Shown here piece by piece: positions 22,532 through 32,299 of a stretch of DNA of 43,533 bases (position 1 is its first letter; each line of letters begins with the position of its first letter). Under the pieces are notes generated by a model that saw only the letters and a program-made list of their open reading frames with translations, was not told the origin of the DNA and made no database searches. The position numbers and the translations under genes are program-made. The stretch is taken from assembly GCA_005792355.1 (NCBI GenBank), contig SXSC01000056.1, positions 1 through 43,533 of the forward strand. Reading direction: 5' to 3'. This stretch comes from Opitutaceae bacterium. Its GTDB lineage: Bacteria > Verrucomicrobiota > Verrucomicrobiia > Opitutales > Opitutaceae.

Positions 22532-25500
22532 AACGCATATTTGATCATTCCCCTGGCCTGAGCGCGTCAAATGGCCCTGCTTCCGACGCCGATCAGCTCT
22601 CCGGTCCCAAGTACTGGCGGAGTCTCGACGAACTCGCGGGGACACCGGGTTTCAAGGCACAACTGGAGCGCGAATTTCCCGATGGTGCGTCGGACCTGAA
22701 TGGTGTCGATCGGCGCCATTTCATGAAGATCATGGCGGCGTCGTTCGCCTTGGGCGGCGTCGGGCTGGCGGGCTGCCGCCGACCGGAGAAGTTCATTTTG
22801 CCGTATGGAAAATCCGTGGAGGGTGTCATCCACGGGCTGCCTTCCTACTACGCCACCGCGATGCCGTTGCGACGCTGGGCCATTCCGTTGCTCGCTGAGA
22901 CGCATCAGGGGCGGCCGACCAAGCTGGAGGGGAATCCGACCTACGCGCCCCATGGCGGTGCGTCGTCGTTGCTCGCGCAAGCCTCGATTCTGGACCTTTA
23001 CGATCCGGATCGCGCCACGGCGCACACGAAGGGTGGGGCGGTGCTGAAAGCCGACCAGGTGGCGGCGCTACTCACGACGATTTCGCAGAATTATGCGAGC
23101 GCGCAGGGCGCGGGTCTCGCGTTTCTGGCGGACGAGTCGTCCTCGCCGACCCGGGCCCGGTTGGTCCGGGCGTTGCGTGCGAAGTTTCCGCGGTCGCTGT
23201 GGGCGGAGTATGAGCCGGTGACTGACTTGCCGCCCGTGGCTGCGGCGCAGAGCGTCTTCGGCGCCGCAGTCAGGCCGATTTATCATTTTGCGAAAGCGAA
23301 ACGCGTCCTGTCGCTCGATGCCGACTTTCTCCAAGCGGAAGCGGGCAGTCTCTATTACGCGCGAGGATTCTCCAAGGGCCGGCGCGTGGCGAAGAAAGAC
23401 GATCCGATGAGCCGCCTCTATGTGGCAGAGAGCGGGCTTACCCTCACTGGCAGCATGGCGGACCATCGGTTGCGCATGGCGTCGAGTAACATGCTGGCTT
23501 TCGCGGCGAAGCTGGTCGCCGTGGCCTATCCGGAGGCGGAGGCGACCGTGGCGCCCTATTATCAAGGTGCGACGATTGACCCGAAATGGGTCGAGGCGTG
23601 TGTCGCGGATCTGATGGCCCATCGCGGGGCGGCGCTCGTGATCGCCGGCGCCCATCTGCCGCCCGAGGTCCACGCGCTCGTCTACGGGCTCAACACAGTT
23701 CTTGGCGCGATCGGCGAGACGGTCACATTGGTCCCGCATGAAGCGACCCCGGGGGTTTCCACGCTTTCCGGCCTGGCGACGGCCATCAAAGGCGGATCGG
23801 TCAAGACGCTGGTGGTCCTCGGCGGCAATCCGGCCTATAACACGCCGGCCGATCTCGACTGGGCGGCCTTGCAGAAATCTGTCGGCGAAGTGATTCGCCT
23901 CGGCTACTACGTTGATGAGACTTCCGCGGTCAACCCGGCGGCGACGACCCATCTGGCGGCGGCCCATTTTCTCGAGTCGTGGGGCGATGCCCGCACGATC
24001 GATGGCACGATTGTCCCGGTGCAGCCGATGATCATGCCGCTCTTTGGCGGCCTCACGGACATCGAGGTGATCGCGCGCCTCGCCGGAGAGCAGAATGTCG
24101 ATCCGTATGCGCTGGTTTCCGCCACGATCAGCGGGCTCGCGGGCCCGGGCGCGAATGCGGAAAAGACGATGGCGCGATTCCTCCACGACGGGGTTCTCGC
24201 CGGTTCGGCCTACCGGGCGGTGACCGTAAGGCTGGATACGGCGGGGGTGGCACGGATGTTTTCCGGTCCCAAGCCGGTTCCCCTGCTCAACAAGGATAGC
24301 CTCGAGGTTCGCTTTGTCGTCGACCACAAGATGGATGACGGCCGCTTCGCGAACAACGGCTGGTTGCAGGAGTGCCCGGATCCGATCACCAAGATTTCGT
24401 GGGACAACGCGATTCTCGTGAGCCCGAAACTCGGCCAGGAGCTTGGCATCACGCCCAAAGGATCGCTGATCCAGGTCGCGCGCAAGGAAGAGGCTGAATT
24501 CTCGATGGGCAAGGAAAACGCCCGGGTGTTTGAACTCTCGGTTGGCGGACGCAAGATTCGCGGGCCGGTTCACATCCAGCCGGGTCTGGCCAACTACACG
24601 GTGATTGTGCCCCTCGGCTATGGTCGCACCGTGACGGGTCACGTGGGCAAGGGGGCGGGCTTCAATGCCTATCCGCTGCGCACCAGCGGCGCCATGCATG
24701 TGGTCACGGGCGCCAAACTCGCCGCTACCGGCACCCGGATGCTGCTCGCCAACACGCAGGAGCACTGGTCGATGGAAGGCCGCGATATCATTCGCGAAGC
24801 CAATTACGAACCGGCACCGAAGCCCGACGGCAACAGCTACCAGGAGAATCCGGCGTTCGTTAAGTCCATCGGCATGGAGTCGCACTCGCCAACGATTCTC
24901 GGCGACTACGGCGAAAAAATGTCGCCGCAGGATCGTGCGACCAAGATTCCGCGGGGCAATTCACTTTACCAAACGCCCCAATTTGACGGTCACCATCAGT
25001 GGGGGATGTCGATCGATCTCAACACGTGCATCGGGTGCAACGCCTGCGTGGTGGCGTGCCAGGCGGAGAACAACATCCCAATTGTCGGCAAGGATCAGGT
25101 CATGCGCGGTCGCGAGATGCACTGGATCCGGCTCGATCGTTACTACTCGAGCGGAACCATTGACGCCGGGGCGTTTGGCGGTGAGGGCAACCAGGAGTTG
25201 CCGGAGGATCCCCAGGTTTCGCTCCAGCCGATGACGTGCGTCCATTGTGAGCTCGCTCCGTGCGAGGTCGTGTGTCCCGTCAACGCCACCGTGCACGATG
25301 ATGAAGGCATCAACACGATGGCCTACAATCGGTGCATCGGCACCCGCTACTGCGCGAACAATTGCCCGTACAAGGTCCGGCGGTTTAATTTCTTCGATTG
25401 GAACCAGCGTTCGCTGGACAGCCTTTACCTTGGACCGGTGACAGAGTACGGCATGCCGGAACTCGTCAAGCTGGCCAAGAATCCCGAGGTCACGGTCCGG

Positions 25501-25977
25501 ATGCGTGGTGTCATGGAGAAATGCACGTACTGCGTGCAGCGCGTGCAGAACGGCAAGATCCAGCACAAGGTGAAGATGGCCCAGGCGGGCACTCCGGGCG
25601 ATGTCATGGTCCGCGACGGGACGATCAAGGTGGCGTGTGAACAAACCTGCCCGGTCGGCGCCATCGTGTTTGGCAACATCCTCGACCACGACAGCGCGGT
25701 GAACAAGGCGAAGGCCCGCGAGCAGGATTACGCGGTCCTCGGTTATCTCAATGTGCGGCCGCGCACGACGTATTCTGGCAAGCTGCGGAATCCGAATCCG
25801 AAAATGCCCGACTACAAATCTCTGCCGTTGAGCCGCATCGAGTACGACCGGAAGAATGTCCCGCCGTCCCATGATGATGGCCACGATGCGCACGGTCCCG
25901 ACCAAAAGGCCGGGGAAAAGAAAGCGCCGGCGCATGGTGCGCTTCCGTCCGCCCCCAACGTGGGAGGGCTCAGCTAA
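22528..25977 (+). CDS. actB: ActB, molybdopterin-oxidoreductase-like iron-sulfur subunit of alternative complex III
   Basis: 1149 residues from ATG 22528. An extended Tat-like signal is visible ([15 protein letters not shown], then [13 protein letters not shown] with Arg62-Arg63 and a nearby LAGC). Residues about 90-790 form the molybdopterin-oxidoreductase-like half (B1), which in this family has lost the Mo cofactor. From about 834 to 1045 the ferredoxin-like half (B2) carries cysteine clusters [41 protein letters not shown] and CEQTCP, enough for four cubane-type clusters. It relays electrons from quinol oxidised at ActC to ActA. Translation is coupled to actA by ATGA and to actC by TAATG. 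Confidence 0.95.
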   Translation: MKRIFDHSPGLSASNGPASDADQLSGPKYWRSLDELAGTPGFKAQLEREFPDGASDLNGVDRRHFMKIMAASFALGGVGLAGCRRPEKFILPYGKSVEGVIHGLPSYYATAMPLRRWAIPLLAETHQGRPTKLEGNPTYAPHGGASSLLAQASILDLYDPDRATAHTKGGAVLKADQVAALLTTISQNYASAQGAGLAFLADESSSPTRARLVRALRAKFPRSLWAEYEPVTDLPPVAAAQSVFGAAVRPIYHFAKAKRVLSLDADFLQAEAGSLYYARGFSKGRRVAKKDDPMSRLYVAESGLTLTGSMADHRLRMASSNMLAFAAKLVAVAYPEAEATVAPYYQGATIDPKWVEACVADLMAHRGAALVIAGAHLPPEVHALVYGLNTVLGAIGETVTLVPHEATPGVSTLSGLATAIKGGSVKTLVVLGGNPAYNTPADLDWAALQKSVGEVIRLGYYVDETSAVNPAATTHLAAAHFLESWGDARTIDGTIVPVQPMIMPLFGGLTDIEVIARLAGEQNVDPYALVSATISGLAGPGANAEKTMARFLHDGVLAGSAYRAVTVRLDTAGVARMFSGPKPVPLLNKDSLEVRFVVDHKMDDGRFANNGWLQECPDPITKISWDNAILVSPKLGQELGITPKGSLIQVARKEEAEFSMGKENARVFELSVGGRKIRGPVHIQPGLANYTVIVPLGYGRTVTGHVGKGAGFNAYPLRTSGAMHVVTGAKLAATGTRMLLANTQEHWSMEGRDIIREANYEPAPKPDGNSYQENPAFVKSIGMESHSPTILGDYGEKMSPQDRATKIPRGNSLYQTPQFDGHHQWGMSIDLNTCIGCNACVVACQAENNIPIVGKDQVMRGREMHWIRLDRYYSSGTIDAGAFGGEGNQELPEDPQVSLQPMTCVHCELAPCEVVCPVNATVHDDEGINTMAYNRCIGTRYCANNCPYKVRRFNFFDWNQRSLDSLYLGPVTEYGMPELVKLAKNPEVTVRMRGVMEKCTYCVQRVQNGKIQHKVKMAQAGTPGDVMVRDGTIKVACEQTCPVGAIVFGNILDHDSAVNKAKAREQDYAVLGYLNVRPRTTYSGKLRNPNPKMPDYKSLPLSRIEYDRKNVPPSHDDGHDAHGPDQKAGEKKAPAHGALPSAPNVGGLS

Positions 25978-27404
25978 TGGCCCACGCCGAACCCAGCGTT
26001 GCCGCGCACCCGCTGCTGCAGGAAGTCAAACCGGCGGTGCTGCCGCGGGCGGTCCTGGTCTCCAACCAACGCAGCTTCGCGTGGATCACCGAAAAGATCT
26101 GCGGCATCATCGAAGGCAAGACTCCCGCGTGGTGGTGGGTCTGCTTCCTGCTGGCCTGTTTTGTCGCTTCGTTTACGGTTGCCGGCATCACCTACCTCAT
26201 CGCCACCGGCGTCGGGGTGTGGGGTCATGCCAATCCGGTCAACTGGGCGTGGGACATTGTCAATTTCGTGTTCTGGATTGGTATTGGCCATGCGGGTACA
26301 CTGATCTCCGCCATCCTGTGTCTGCTGCGGCAAAAGTGGCGCACGTCGATCAATCGCGCGGCCGAGGCGATGACGATTTTCGCGGTGGTTTGCGCCGCGA
26401 TCTTCCCGGTGTTTCATGTGGGTCGCGTCTGGTTCGCGTGGTATCTATTCCCCATTCCGAATTCGAACATCATCTGGCAGAATTTCCGGTCCCCGCTGGA
26501 GTGGGATGTGTTCGCCGTTTCGACCTACGGCACGGTGTCGGTGTTGTTCTGGTATATCGGACTCATCCCGGACCTGGCGGTGTTGCGCGATCGTTTCTAT
26601 GCGGCGGGCGACAAGTTCCGCTCGTTCCTCTACGGGCTGTTTGCGATGGGGTGGCGTGGGTCCAACCGGCATTGGAGCAACTATGAGATGGCCTACCTGA
26701 TTCTGGCCGGCATCTCGACGCCGCTGGTGCTCTCGGTTCACACCATCGTGTCGTTCGACTTCGCCGTTTCACTGCTCCCCGGCTGGCACACGACCATCTT
26801 CCCGCCCTATTTCGTCGCGGGCGCGATCTTCTCCGGCTTCGGCATGGTGCTGACGCTCATGCTCCCGCTGCGGGCGCTCTTCAAACTCGAGGATCTGATC
26901 ACGCAGTACCACATCGACTGCATGTGCAAGGTCACGTTGGCGACCGGCACCATCGTCGGTTATGCCTACTCGATTGAGTTCTTCATCGCGTGGTACGGGG
27001 CCAATCCGTACGAGGGCTTCGCCTTCATCAACCGGGCGTTTGGTCACTACGCCTGGGCCTACTGGATCATGATCACGTGCAACGTCGTCACGCCGCAGTT
27101 CTTTTGGTTCAAGGCGGTCCGCAACAACACCACGCTTGTCTGGGTGCTGGCGATCTTCGTCAACGTCGGGATGTGGTTTGAACGCTTTGTCATCATCGTG
27201 ACCTCGCTGGCCCGCGACTTCCTCCCGTCGAGCTGGGGCTACTACTCGCCGAGCATCGTTGAAATCTTCACGTTTTTCGGAACGTTCGGCGTCTTCTCGG
27301 TCCTCTTCCTCCTTTTCATCCGTTTCCTCCCGATCATGCCGATGGCGGAACTCAAGGCCGTCACGCCGCAGGCCGACGTCCATGGTGGCCACGGCCCGCA
27401 CTGA
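25977..27404 (+). CDS. actC: ActC, NrfD/PsrC-like quinol-binding membrane subunit
   Basis: 475 residues with about ten transmembrane helices. NrfD-type landmarks include [20 protein letters not shown], with a helix-embedded His typical of the quinol pocket, and [20 protein letters not shown]. In alternative complex III this subunit oxidises quinol next to the ActB ferredoxin domain. The ATG shares one base with the actB TAA stop and is preceded by GGAGG, one of the few clear ribosome-binding sites in the operon. Confidence 0.94.
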   Translation: MAHAEPSVAAHPLLQEVKPAVLPRAVLVSNQRSFAWITEKICGIIEGKTPAWWWVCFLLACFVASFTVAGITYLIATGVGVWGHANPVNWAWDIVNFVFWIGIGHAGTLISAILCLLRQKWRTSINRAAEAMTIFAVVCAAIFPVFHVGRVWFAWYLFPIPNSNIIWQNFRSPLEWDVFAVSTYGTVSVLFWYIGLIPDLAVLRDRFYAAGDKFRSFLYGLFAMGWRGSNRHWSNYEMAYLILAGISTPLVLSVHTIVSFDFAVSLLPGWHTTIFPPYFVAGAIFSGFGMVLTLMLPLRALFKLEDLITQYHIDCMCKVTLATGTIVGYAYSIEFFIAWYGANPYEGFAFINRAFGHYAWAYWIMITCNVVTPQFFWFKAVRNNTTLVWVLAIFVNVGMWFERFVIIVTSLARDFLPSSWGYYSPSIVEIFTFFGTFGVFSVLFLLFIRFLPIMPMAELKAVTPQADVHGGHGPH

Positions 27405-27416
27405 TCCCTCCCGCCG

Positions 27417-27950
27417 ATGCCCGCCCAACCTTACGGCCTGATCGCCACCTTCGAAACCGCACCCGGCCTGTACCATGCCGCGGAAAGCGTCCGCGACGCG
27501 GGTTATCGCCATTGGGACTGCATCACCCCGTTCCCCGTGCACGGGCTCGACCGGGCGATGGGCCTGCGTCGTTCGATTGTACCGCGGATTTCCCTCGCCG
27601 GCGGCATCACCGGTTTCATTACCGGCATGTCGATGATTTGGTGGACGGGCGCGGTGGACTACAAACTCATCGTCGGCGGCAAGCCGCTGTTCAGCCCGAT
27701 GTTCGCGTTTCCGGTGGGCTACGAGCTGACGATTCTCTTCACGGCGTTTGCCACGATCATCGGCATGTTCGTCGTGAACGGGCTGCCCATGCATTATCAT
27801 CCGGTGCTCAAGTATGAGCACATTCGGCGCGGGATGGACGACACGTTTTTCATCGTGATTGAGTGCCGCGATCCGCGATTCAATCTCGCCAACACCAAGG
27901 CGCTCCTCGAGAAGGCCGGCGGCAAGGCCATCACGGAGCTGGAAGCCTGA
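27417..27950 (+). CDS. actD: ActD, DUF3341 membrane subunit of alternative complex III
   Basis: 177 residues. The N-terminal soluble part starts YGLIATFETAPGLYHAAESV, and PFPVHGLDRAMG is a recognisable DUF3341 motif. Two transmembrane helices follow (SLAGGITGFITGMSMIWW and a second around LTILFTAFATIIGMFVV), then a short cytoplasmic tail. ActD is a structural peripheral/membrane subunit with no redox centre. It lies between actC (12-base gap) and actE (3-base gap). Confidence 0.93.
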   Translation: MPAQPYGLIATFETAPGLYHAAESVRDAGYRHWDCITPFPVHGLDRAMGLRRSIVPRISLAGGITGFITGMSMIWWTGAVDYKLIVGGKPLFSPMFAFPVGYELTILFTAFATIIGMFVVNGLPMHYHPVLKYEHIRRGMDDTFFIVIECRDPRFNLANTKALLEKAGGKAITELEA

Positions 27951-27953
27951 GCC

Positions 27954-28592
27954 ATGCGGAACGTCTACCTCGCCACCTTGTTCGTCTGCGTCGTCCTGGT
28001 CTCAATCCTGGGCTTCCGCGGCACGACGTTTACGTCGCCGCCCCTCGACCCGTTCCCGGACTGGGCCTTTCCCGGCATGGAGACGCAGCCCAAATTTCGT
28101 CCGCAGTCGGCCAGCTCGTTCTTCGCCGACGGCCGCGCAGATCGCACTCCACCGGCGCACACGGTGGCGCGCGGGATGTTGCGCGATGACGATCATCTGC
28201 ATCAAGGCAAACTGGCGGCGGGAGCCTTTGCCACGACGATGCCGACCAAACTCGAGGTTAATCTGAATTTCATCGAACGGGGACGGGATCGTTACCAGAT
28301 CTATTGCGCTCCCTGCCACGGACTCGTCGGCGATGGGAATGGCATCACCAAGCGGTACGGGATGGGCGCGACGGTGAGTTTCCACGATGCTCGGTTGCGC
28401 GCGATGCCCGACGGGGAAATCTTCAGCACGATCACGGCCGGCAAGAACACCATGTTGCCGTACGCCGACAAAATCACTCCGGAGGACCGGTGGGCGGTGG
28501 TCGCCTACGTGCGGGCCCTGCAACGTGCTCAACAAGGCACCGTGGCGGATGTCACCGACGCGGTCGGCAGGAAAGTCCTCGGCCTCCCATGA
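27954..28592 (+). CDS. actE: ActE, monohaem cytochrome c subunit of alternative complex III
   Basis: 212 residues. An N-terminal hydrophobic anchor (YLATLFVCVVLVSILGF) is followed by a periplasmic domain with one haem c site, YCAPCHG, a likely Met ligand in NTMLPYADK and the class I closing helix EDRWAVVAYVRAL. In characterised complexes this subunit provides an electron exit beside ActA. The 3' end overlaps the actF start by four bases. Confidence 0.93.
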   Translation: MRNVYLATLFVCVVLVSILGFRGTTFTSPPLDPFPDWAFPGMETQPKFRPQSASSFFADGRADRTPPAHTVARGMLRDDDHLHQGKLAAGAFATTMPTKLEVNLNFIERGRDRYQIYCAPCHGLVGDGNGITKRYGMGATVSFHDARLRAMPDGEIFSTITAGKNTMLPYADKITPEDRWAVVAYVRALQRAQQGTVADVTDAVGRKVLGLP

Positions 28593-29869
28593 GTTCCCAC
28601 GCTGCATCCGCTCCCGCGACCCCTTCCGCCGACTCTCCCTCCACCGCATCAGTGGCGGGCAGGGCGCTGACCATCGGGCTCGTGGGCATTGCCCTGACCG
28701 CGGTGGGGCTGTTGGTTTCAGGCGCGCCCATCGTCGCGATGTCCTGGCTTGTCGGGGTCGTTTTTTGGACCGCCATTGCCATCGGCATGCTGATGCTGGT
28801 GCTCATCCACCACGTTTTTGACGCCGCCTGGTCGACGGTGATCCGGCGGCAGTTCGAACACGGACTTTCGGCCTTCAAGTGGCTGGCCTTGCTGTTCCTG
28901 CCGTTGGTTCTGGCGTCGTTTTTCTACCAGCGCGACCTGATCTGGCCGTGGCTCAAGCTCAGCCATGTGCTGCACGGCGGGCACACCGTCGGGCACGATC
29001 CCCTTTATCTGAAGAAGGCGGCGTTCCTCAGCCCGGAAATGTTCATCGGCATGACGGTGGGATTCTTTGCGATCTGGGTTTGGCTGTCGGCGCGCCTGCG
29101 CAAGGCGTCGTTCACGCAGGACTCCGATGGGGACCTCAAATGGACTTTCATGAACCGCACGACGGCTGCGATCGGGTTGCCGCTCGGGGCCCTCACCCTG
29201 ACGTTTGCCGCGATCTATTGGGTGAAGTCGCTCGAGTACCACTGGTTTTCGACGATGTACGGGGTCTGGTTTTTCTCCAACTGCATCCGGGGCGCACTCA
29301 GCATCGGAGTGGTCATCATGGTGTGGTTGTGGAATCGCGGCGACTACAAGGGGATTCTCAACACCAACCATTTTCACAGCATCGGCATGCTGATGCTGGC
29401 CTTCACCGTCTTTTGGGCGTACATCACGTTCTCCCAGTATTTCCTGATTTGGAATGCCAACGTCCCGGAGGAGACGTTCTGGTACAACCTCCGCGAGGTT
29501 AACCACGACGGCTCTCCCAGCCAGTGGAAGTGGATTGGCATCATCGGCATTCTATTCGGGCATTTTTTCATCCCGTTCTTCTTCCTGCTGTCGTATCGTT
29601 TCAAAATCACCCGCCACATCATCCGGCGGATCGCGATTTGGATCCTTGCCGTCATTCTGCTCGACATGTGCTACAACATCTTGCCCGCGTTGAAGGATTC
29701 GCACGGCGATTCGCTGCCGTTTTTCTCTTTGAATTTGGTCTGGGTGTTGACGTCGGTCGTCGGCGTGGGCGGAGTCTGTGTCTGGGCGTACCTCCGCAGC
29801 TTTCCGACCGCCAAACTCATCCCGATTCGCGACCCGCGGATCGGCGAAAGCCTCACGCACCATGAGTGA
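28589..29869 (+). CDS. actF: ActF, second NrfD-like membrane subunit of alternative complex III
   Basis: 426 residues from ATG 28589, which overlaps the actE stop. About ten helices. A hydrophilic first segment (Ala/Ser/Pro-rich) is followed by LTIGLVGIALTAVGLLVSG, then LVLIHHVFDAAWSTVIRRQF and WAYITFSQYFLIWNANVPEE, all typical of ActF. It is homologous to ActC but without a neighbouring cluster domain; a role in proton translocation or complex stability is generally proposed. The gene ends eight bases inside the next small gene. Confidence 0.92.
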   Translation: MSSHAASAPATPSADSPSTASVAGRALTIGLVGIALTAVGLLVSGAPIVAMSWLVGVVFWTAIAIGMLMLVLIHHVFDAAWSTVIRRQFEHGLSAFKWLALLFLPLVLASFFYQRDLIWPWLKLSHVLHGGHTVGHDPLYLKKAAFLSPEMFIGMTVGFFAIWVWLSARLRKASFTQDSDGDLKWTFMNRTTAAIGLPLGALTLTFAAIYWVKSLEYHWFSTMYGVWFFSNCIRGALSIGVVIMVWLWNRGDYKGILNTNHFHSIGMLMLAFTVFWAYITFSQYFLIWNANVPEETFWYNLREVNHDGSPSQWKWIGIIGILFGHFFIPFFFLLSYRFKITRHIIRRIAIWILAVILLDMCYNILPALKDSHGDSLPFFSLNLVWVLTSVVGVGGVCVWAYLRSFPTAKLIPIRDPRIGESLTHHE

Positions 29870-30194
29870 TCATCCCGTTAGCCCGGCCCGTCCGGTATCG
29901 CTTTTTACGATTGTGCTGCTGCTCGGGGTGTTTGCGGCCTTTCTGGTCGTCGTCAAGTACCTGTATCATCCCGCCCCGCTCGCGGCGTTCAATGCCGCGC
30001 CGGACAATCTTTCCAAGGATTGGGAATGGCGCGCCACGGCGGTGGCGCGGCGCAAGGCCTTGGCGGATTTACGCGAAAAAGAAGCCCAGCAGGCGGCCTC
30101 CTACGCGTGGATCGATCAAAAGGCCGGGGTGGTGCAACTGCCGATCGAGCGTGCGATGGAACTGACCGCCCGGCAGTACAGTGCGAAGAAGTAA
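29862..30194 (+). CDS. Small single-span protein of the respiratory operon
   Basis: 110 residues from ATG 29862. One transmembrane segment (about 13-35, LFTIVLLLGVFAAFLVVVKY) is followed by a charged soluble tail ending WIDQKAGVVQLPIERAMEL. That last block resembles a motif I associate with small proteins encoded between alternative complex III and cytochrome oxidase genes; this rests on recollection. It has no haem or metal motif. The position between actF (8-base overlap) and the CcoN-like gene (27-base gap) suggests a linker or assembly subunit joining the two complexes. Confidence 0.75.
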   Translation: MSDHPVSPARPVSLFTIVLLLGVFAAFLVVVKYLYHPAPLAAFNAAPDNLSKDWEWRATAVARRKALADLREKEAQQAASYAWIDQKAGVVQLPIERAMELTARQYSAKK

Positions 30195-30221
30195 TTCACC
30201 GCGTCGACCCACTTAACTGAG

Positions 30222-31649
30222 ATGACCAACGCCCCGACCAACGCCAACCTGGCTGAAGTCACCACCATCGACACCCATGCGCGGTGGCCGCTGCTGCTGC
30301 TGCTGGGGATCGCCCTCAAGTGGCTCGTCGTGAGCGGCGTGCTCGCGCTGATGGCGGCCATCCAGCTGCATTCACCGGCGTTTCTCGCCGACTGCGCGTG
30401 CTTCACCCATGGGCGCATGCAGGCGCTGCGTGAAACTGCGTTTATCTATGGCTGGGCGGCCAATGCGGGCCTGGCGATCGGACTGTGGATTCTCGGCCGC
30501 CTCGGTGGTCACCCATTGCGTGCGTTGAACTGGGCGGTGGTTGGCACCGTCTTTTGGAATCTCGGACTGACGGCCGGCCTGGTGGGCATCGCGACGGGCG
30601 ACATGACTTCGTTTTCCCTGCTGCAACTGCCCCGCTATGTGCAGCCGCTGATGGTGTTCGCCTACGCGGCGATTTCGATTTCGGGTGTGCTGGCCTGGTC
30701 GGGCCGGAAAAGGGATGGCACCTTTGCGGCGCAGTGGTACGCCGTCGCGGCGTTGTTCCTTTTCCCTTGGTTGCTCACGGCAACCCAGGCGCTGCTGCTC
30801 TGGCTGCCGGTGCGCGGAGTGACGCAGGCCATCGGCGCGGCGTGGTACGCCCAGGGAGTGCTGTCGCTGTGGCTCGTGCCGCTCGCACTCGCGGCTGCGT
30901 ATTACATCGCGCCGAAAGTCTCCGGTCGGGCTCTGCCCAGCTACGAGGCCGCTCCGCTCGGTTTCTGGACCCTGATCTTCATCGGCACGTGGACGGGAGG
31001 GCGGCAGCTGGCTGGCGGCCCGGTCCCGGCTTGGATCGCGACAATCGCGGTGGTGGGTGCCGCCCTGCTGGTTTTCCATTACCTGGTGGTCGCACTTAAT
31101 CTGCGGGTCGCGTTTGGGGCCGCGGGCACCTCCATGCGCTTTGTGCGGTTCGGGCTGATCGCCTATCTGCTGGGCGGGTTGCTCGCGACACTCACCGCGT
31201 TTCGGGGCGTGGCGGTCCACACGCGGTTTACGTTTATCGACACGGCGATGGAGCAGCTGTCTCAGTACGGAGCGGTCTCGATGCTGTTCCTGGGTGCGGT
31301 TTATTACATGGTGCCGCGCCTCACCGGCCGTGGTTGGGCTTCTCCGGCGCTCACCGCCGGGCACGCCGTCATGATGATGATCGGGATCGTGGCTTCGGTG
31401 GTCGCCCTGATGGTCGCTGGATGGATGCAGAGCGAATCGCTTCTGGACGCGAAGGTGTCGTTTGCGGGAATTTTCGGCCAGGTGCGCGTGGCGTTGTTGG
31501 TGCACACGGCGGCCCAGTTTGGGCTGCTCGGGGCCAATCTCCTGTTGCTGGTCAACTTCGCCCGCACCGTTTGGGAGTGCGGGATGACCCCGGCGGCGTC
31601 ACCAAGTCTCTTCCGCCAGCCTTCGACCCTGGAGGCGCCCGCGTCATGA
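30222..31649 (+). CDS. CcoN-like (cbb3 oxidase subunit I) protein lacking the metal-ligand histidines
   Basis: 475 residues, about twelve helices, clearly colinear with CcoN: CFTHGRMQALRETAFIYGW for the first haem helix, AAWYAQGVLSLWLV followed by AAYYIAPKVSGR for the CuB helix, FWTLIFIGTWTGGRQLAG for the His-His turn, and GAVYYMVPRLTGR near the C-terminus. By eye, each ligand is changed: low-spin haem His to Arg70, CuB His to Gln211, the His-His pair to Arg261-Gln262, and the later haem pair to about Gln345 and Ser347. No other His sits in those helices. The frame is open and full length, so it is not a simple pseudogene. A structural or quinone/cytochrome-docking role is inferred; oxygen reduction seems impossible. 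Confidence 0.82.
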   Translation: MTNAPTNANLAEVTTIDTHARWPLLLLLGIALKWLVVSGVLALMAAIQLHSPAFLADCACFTHGRMQALRETAFIYGWAANAGLAIGLWILGRLGGHPLRALNWAVVGTVFWNLGLTAGLVGIATGDMTSFSLLQLPRYVQPLMVFAYAAISISGVLAWSGRKRDGTFAAQWYAVAALFLFPWLLTATQALLLWLPVRGVTQAIGAAWYAQGVLSLWLVPLALAAAYYIAPKVSGRALPSYEAAPLGFWTLIFIGTWTGGRQLAGGPVPAWIATIAVVGAALLVFHYLVVALNLRVAFGAAGTSMRFVRFGLIAYLLGGLLATLTAFRGVAVHTRFTFIDTAMEQLSQYGAVSMLFLGAVYYMVPRLTGRGWASPALTAGHAVMMMIGIVASVVALMVAGWMQSESLLDAKVSFAGIFGQVRVALLVHTAAQFGLLGANLLLLVNFARTVWECGMTPAASPSLFRQPSTLEAPAS

Positions 31650-32299
31650 AAAACGGACCGCTTTTTCTCCTTGGCTTGTTCCTCGCGCTGGTGATCGCGT
31701 GGTCGGGCATTGTGCTTGGATCGCACGCGCAACTCGGTGCGCTCACGCCGTATTTCGACGACGGTGACGGCCAGGCGTATCCGCTGCGTCCGTCTGGTCT
31801 GGCGGAACGCGGGCAGCTCGTTTACGCCGATCTCGGTTGCGCCGCCTGCCACACGCAACAGGTGCGCCGACCGGACATTGGCAGCGACCGGGCGCGCGGC
31901 TGGGGGGAACGACAGAGTGTGGCGCGTGATTATATTTTCCAAGCGCGGCCGCAGCTGGGAGTTTCGCGTTTCGGCCCGGATCTCACCAATCTGGCGGCGC
32001 GCAAGCCGGAGGCTCCCAAGGCCGAGGCGTTGTTCAATCTGCTGTACGCCGGCTCCGCCACGCATCCCGCCTACCCGTTCCTGTTTGAGACGGTGGCTGT
32101 CTCCGGCGAAACCCCGGCGCACGCGCTGAAATTGACCGGAGCGCTGGCCCCGGCGGCCGGCCGGCAGGTGGTCCCGACCGAGCGCGGTCGGACGCTGGTG
32201 GCGTATCTCCAGAATTTGAATACAGGCTACGACTATCCCGAGTCCCGCCCGCTGCCCAAGCCGGTGGCACCCGCCGCGAAAACGGAGGGCAAGAAATGA
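31646..32299 (+). CDS. CcoO-like membrane-anchored monohaem cytochrome c
   Basis: 217 residues from ATG 31646 (four-base overlap with the CcoN-like stop; GGAGG 10 bases upstream). An N-terminal anchor (about 5-25) is followed by one haem c site, CAACH (65-69), and the CcoO-like blocks QQVRRPDIGSDRARGWGERQ, RDYIFQARPQLGVSRFGPDL and THPAYPFLF. In cbb3 CcoO the last block reads roughly MPxYPWL, with Met as distal haem ligand. Here the position is His140 and the protein has no Met after its first residue. Bis-His ligation, hence a lower potential, is the natural inference. It pairs with the ligand-less CcoN-like protein. Confidence 0.82.
   Translation: MKNGPLFLLGLFLALVIAWSGIVLGSHAQLGALTPYFDDGDGQAYPLRPSGLAERGQLVYADLGCAACHTQQVRRPDIGSDRARGWGERQSVARDYIFQARPQLGVSRFGPDLTNLAARKPEAPKAEALFNLLYAGSATHPAYPFLFETVAVSGETPAHALKLTGALAPAAGRQVVPTERGRTLVAYLQNLNTGYDYPESRPLPKPVAPAAKTEGKK

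Noticed and set aside
23068..24885. 605-codon minus-strand open frame opposite actB
   Set aside because: Arg-rich with no recognisable domain; actB is unambiguous on plus.
30222..31649. Functional cbb3 oxidase (ccoN) as the terminal oxidase of the operon
   Set aside because: All metal-ligand histidines appear replaced, so the standard ccoN label would mislead about function.
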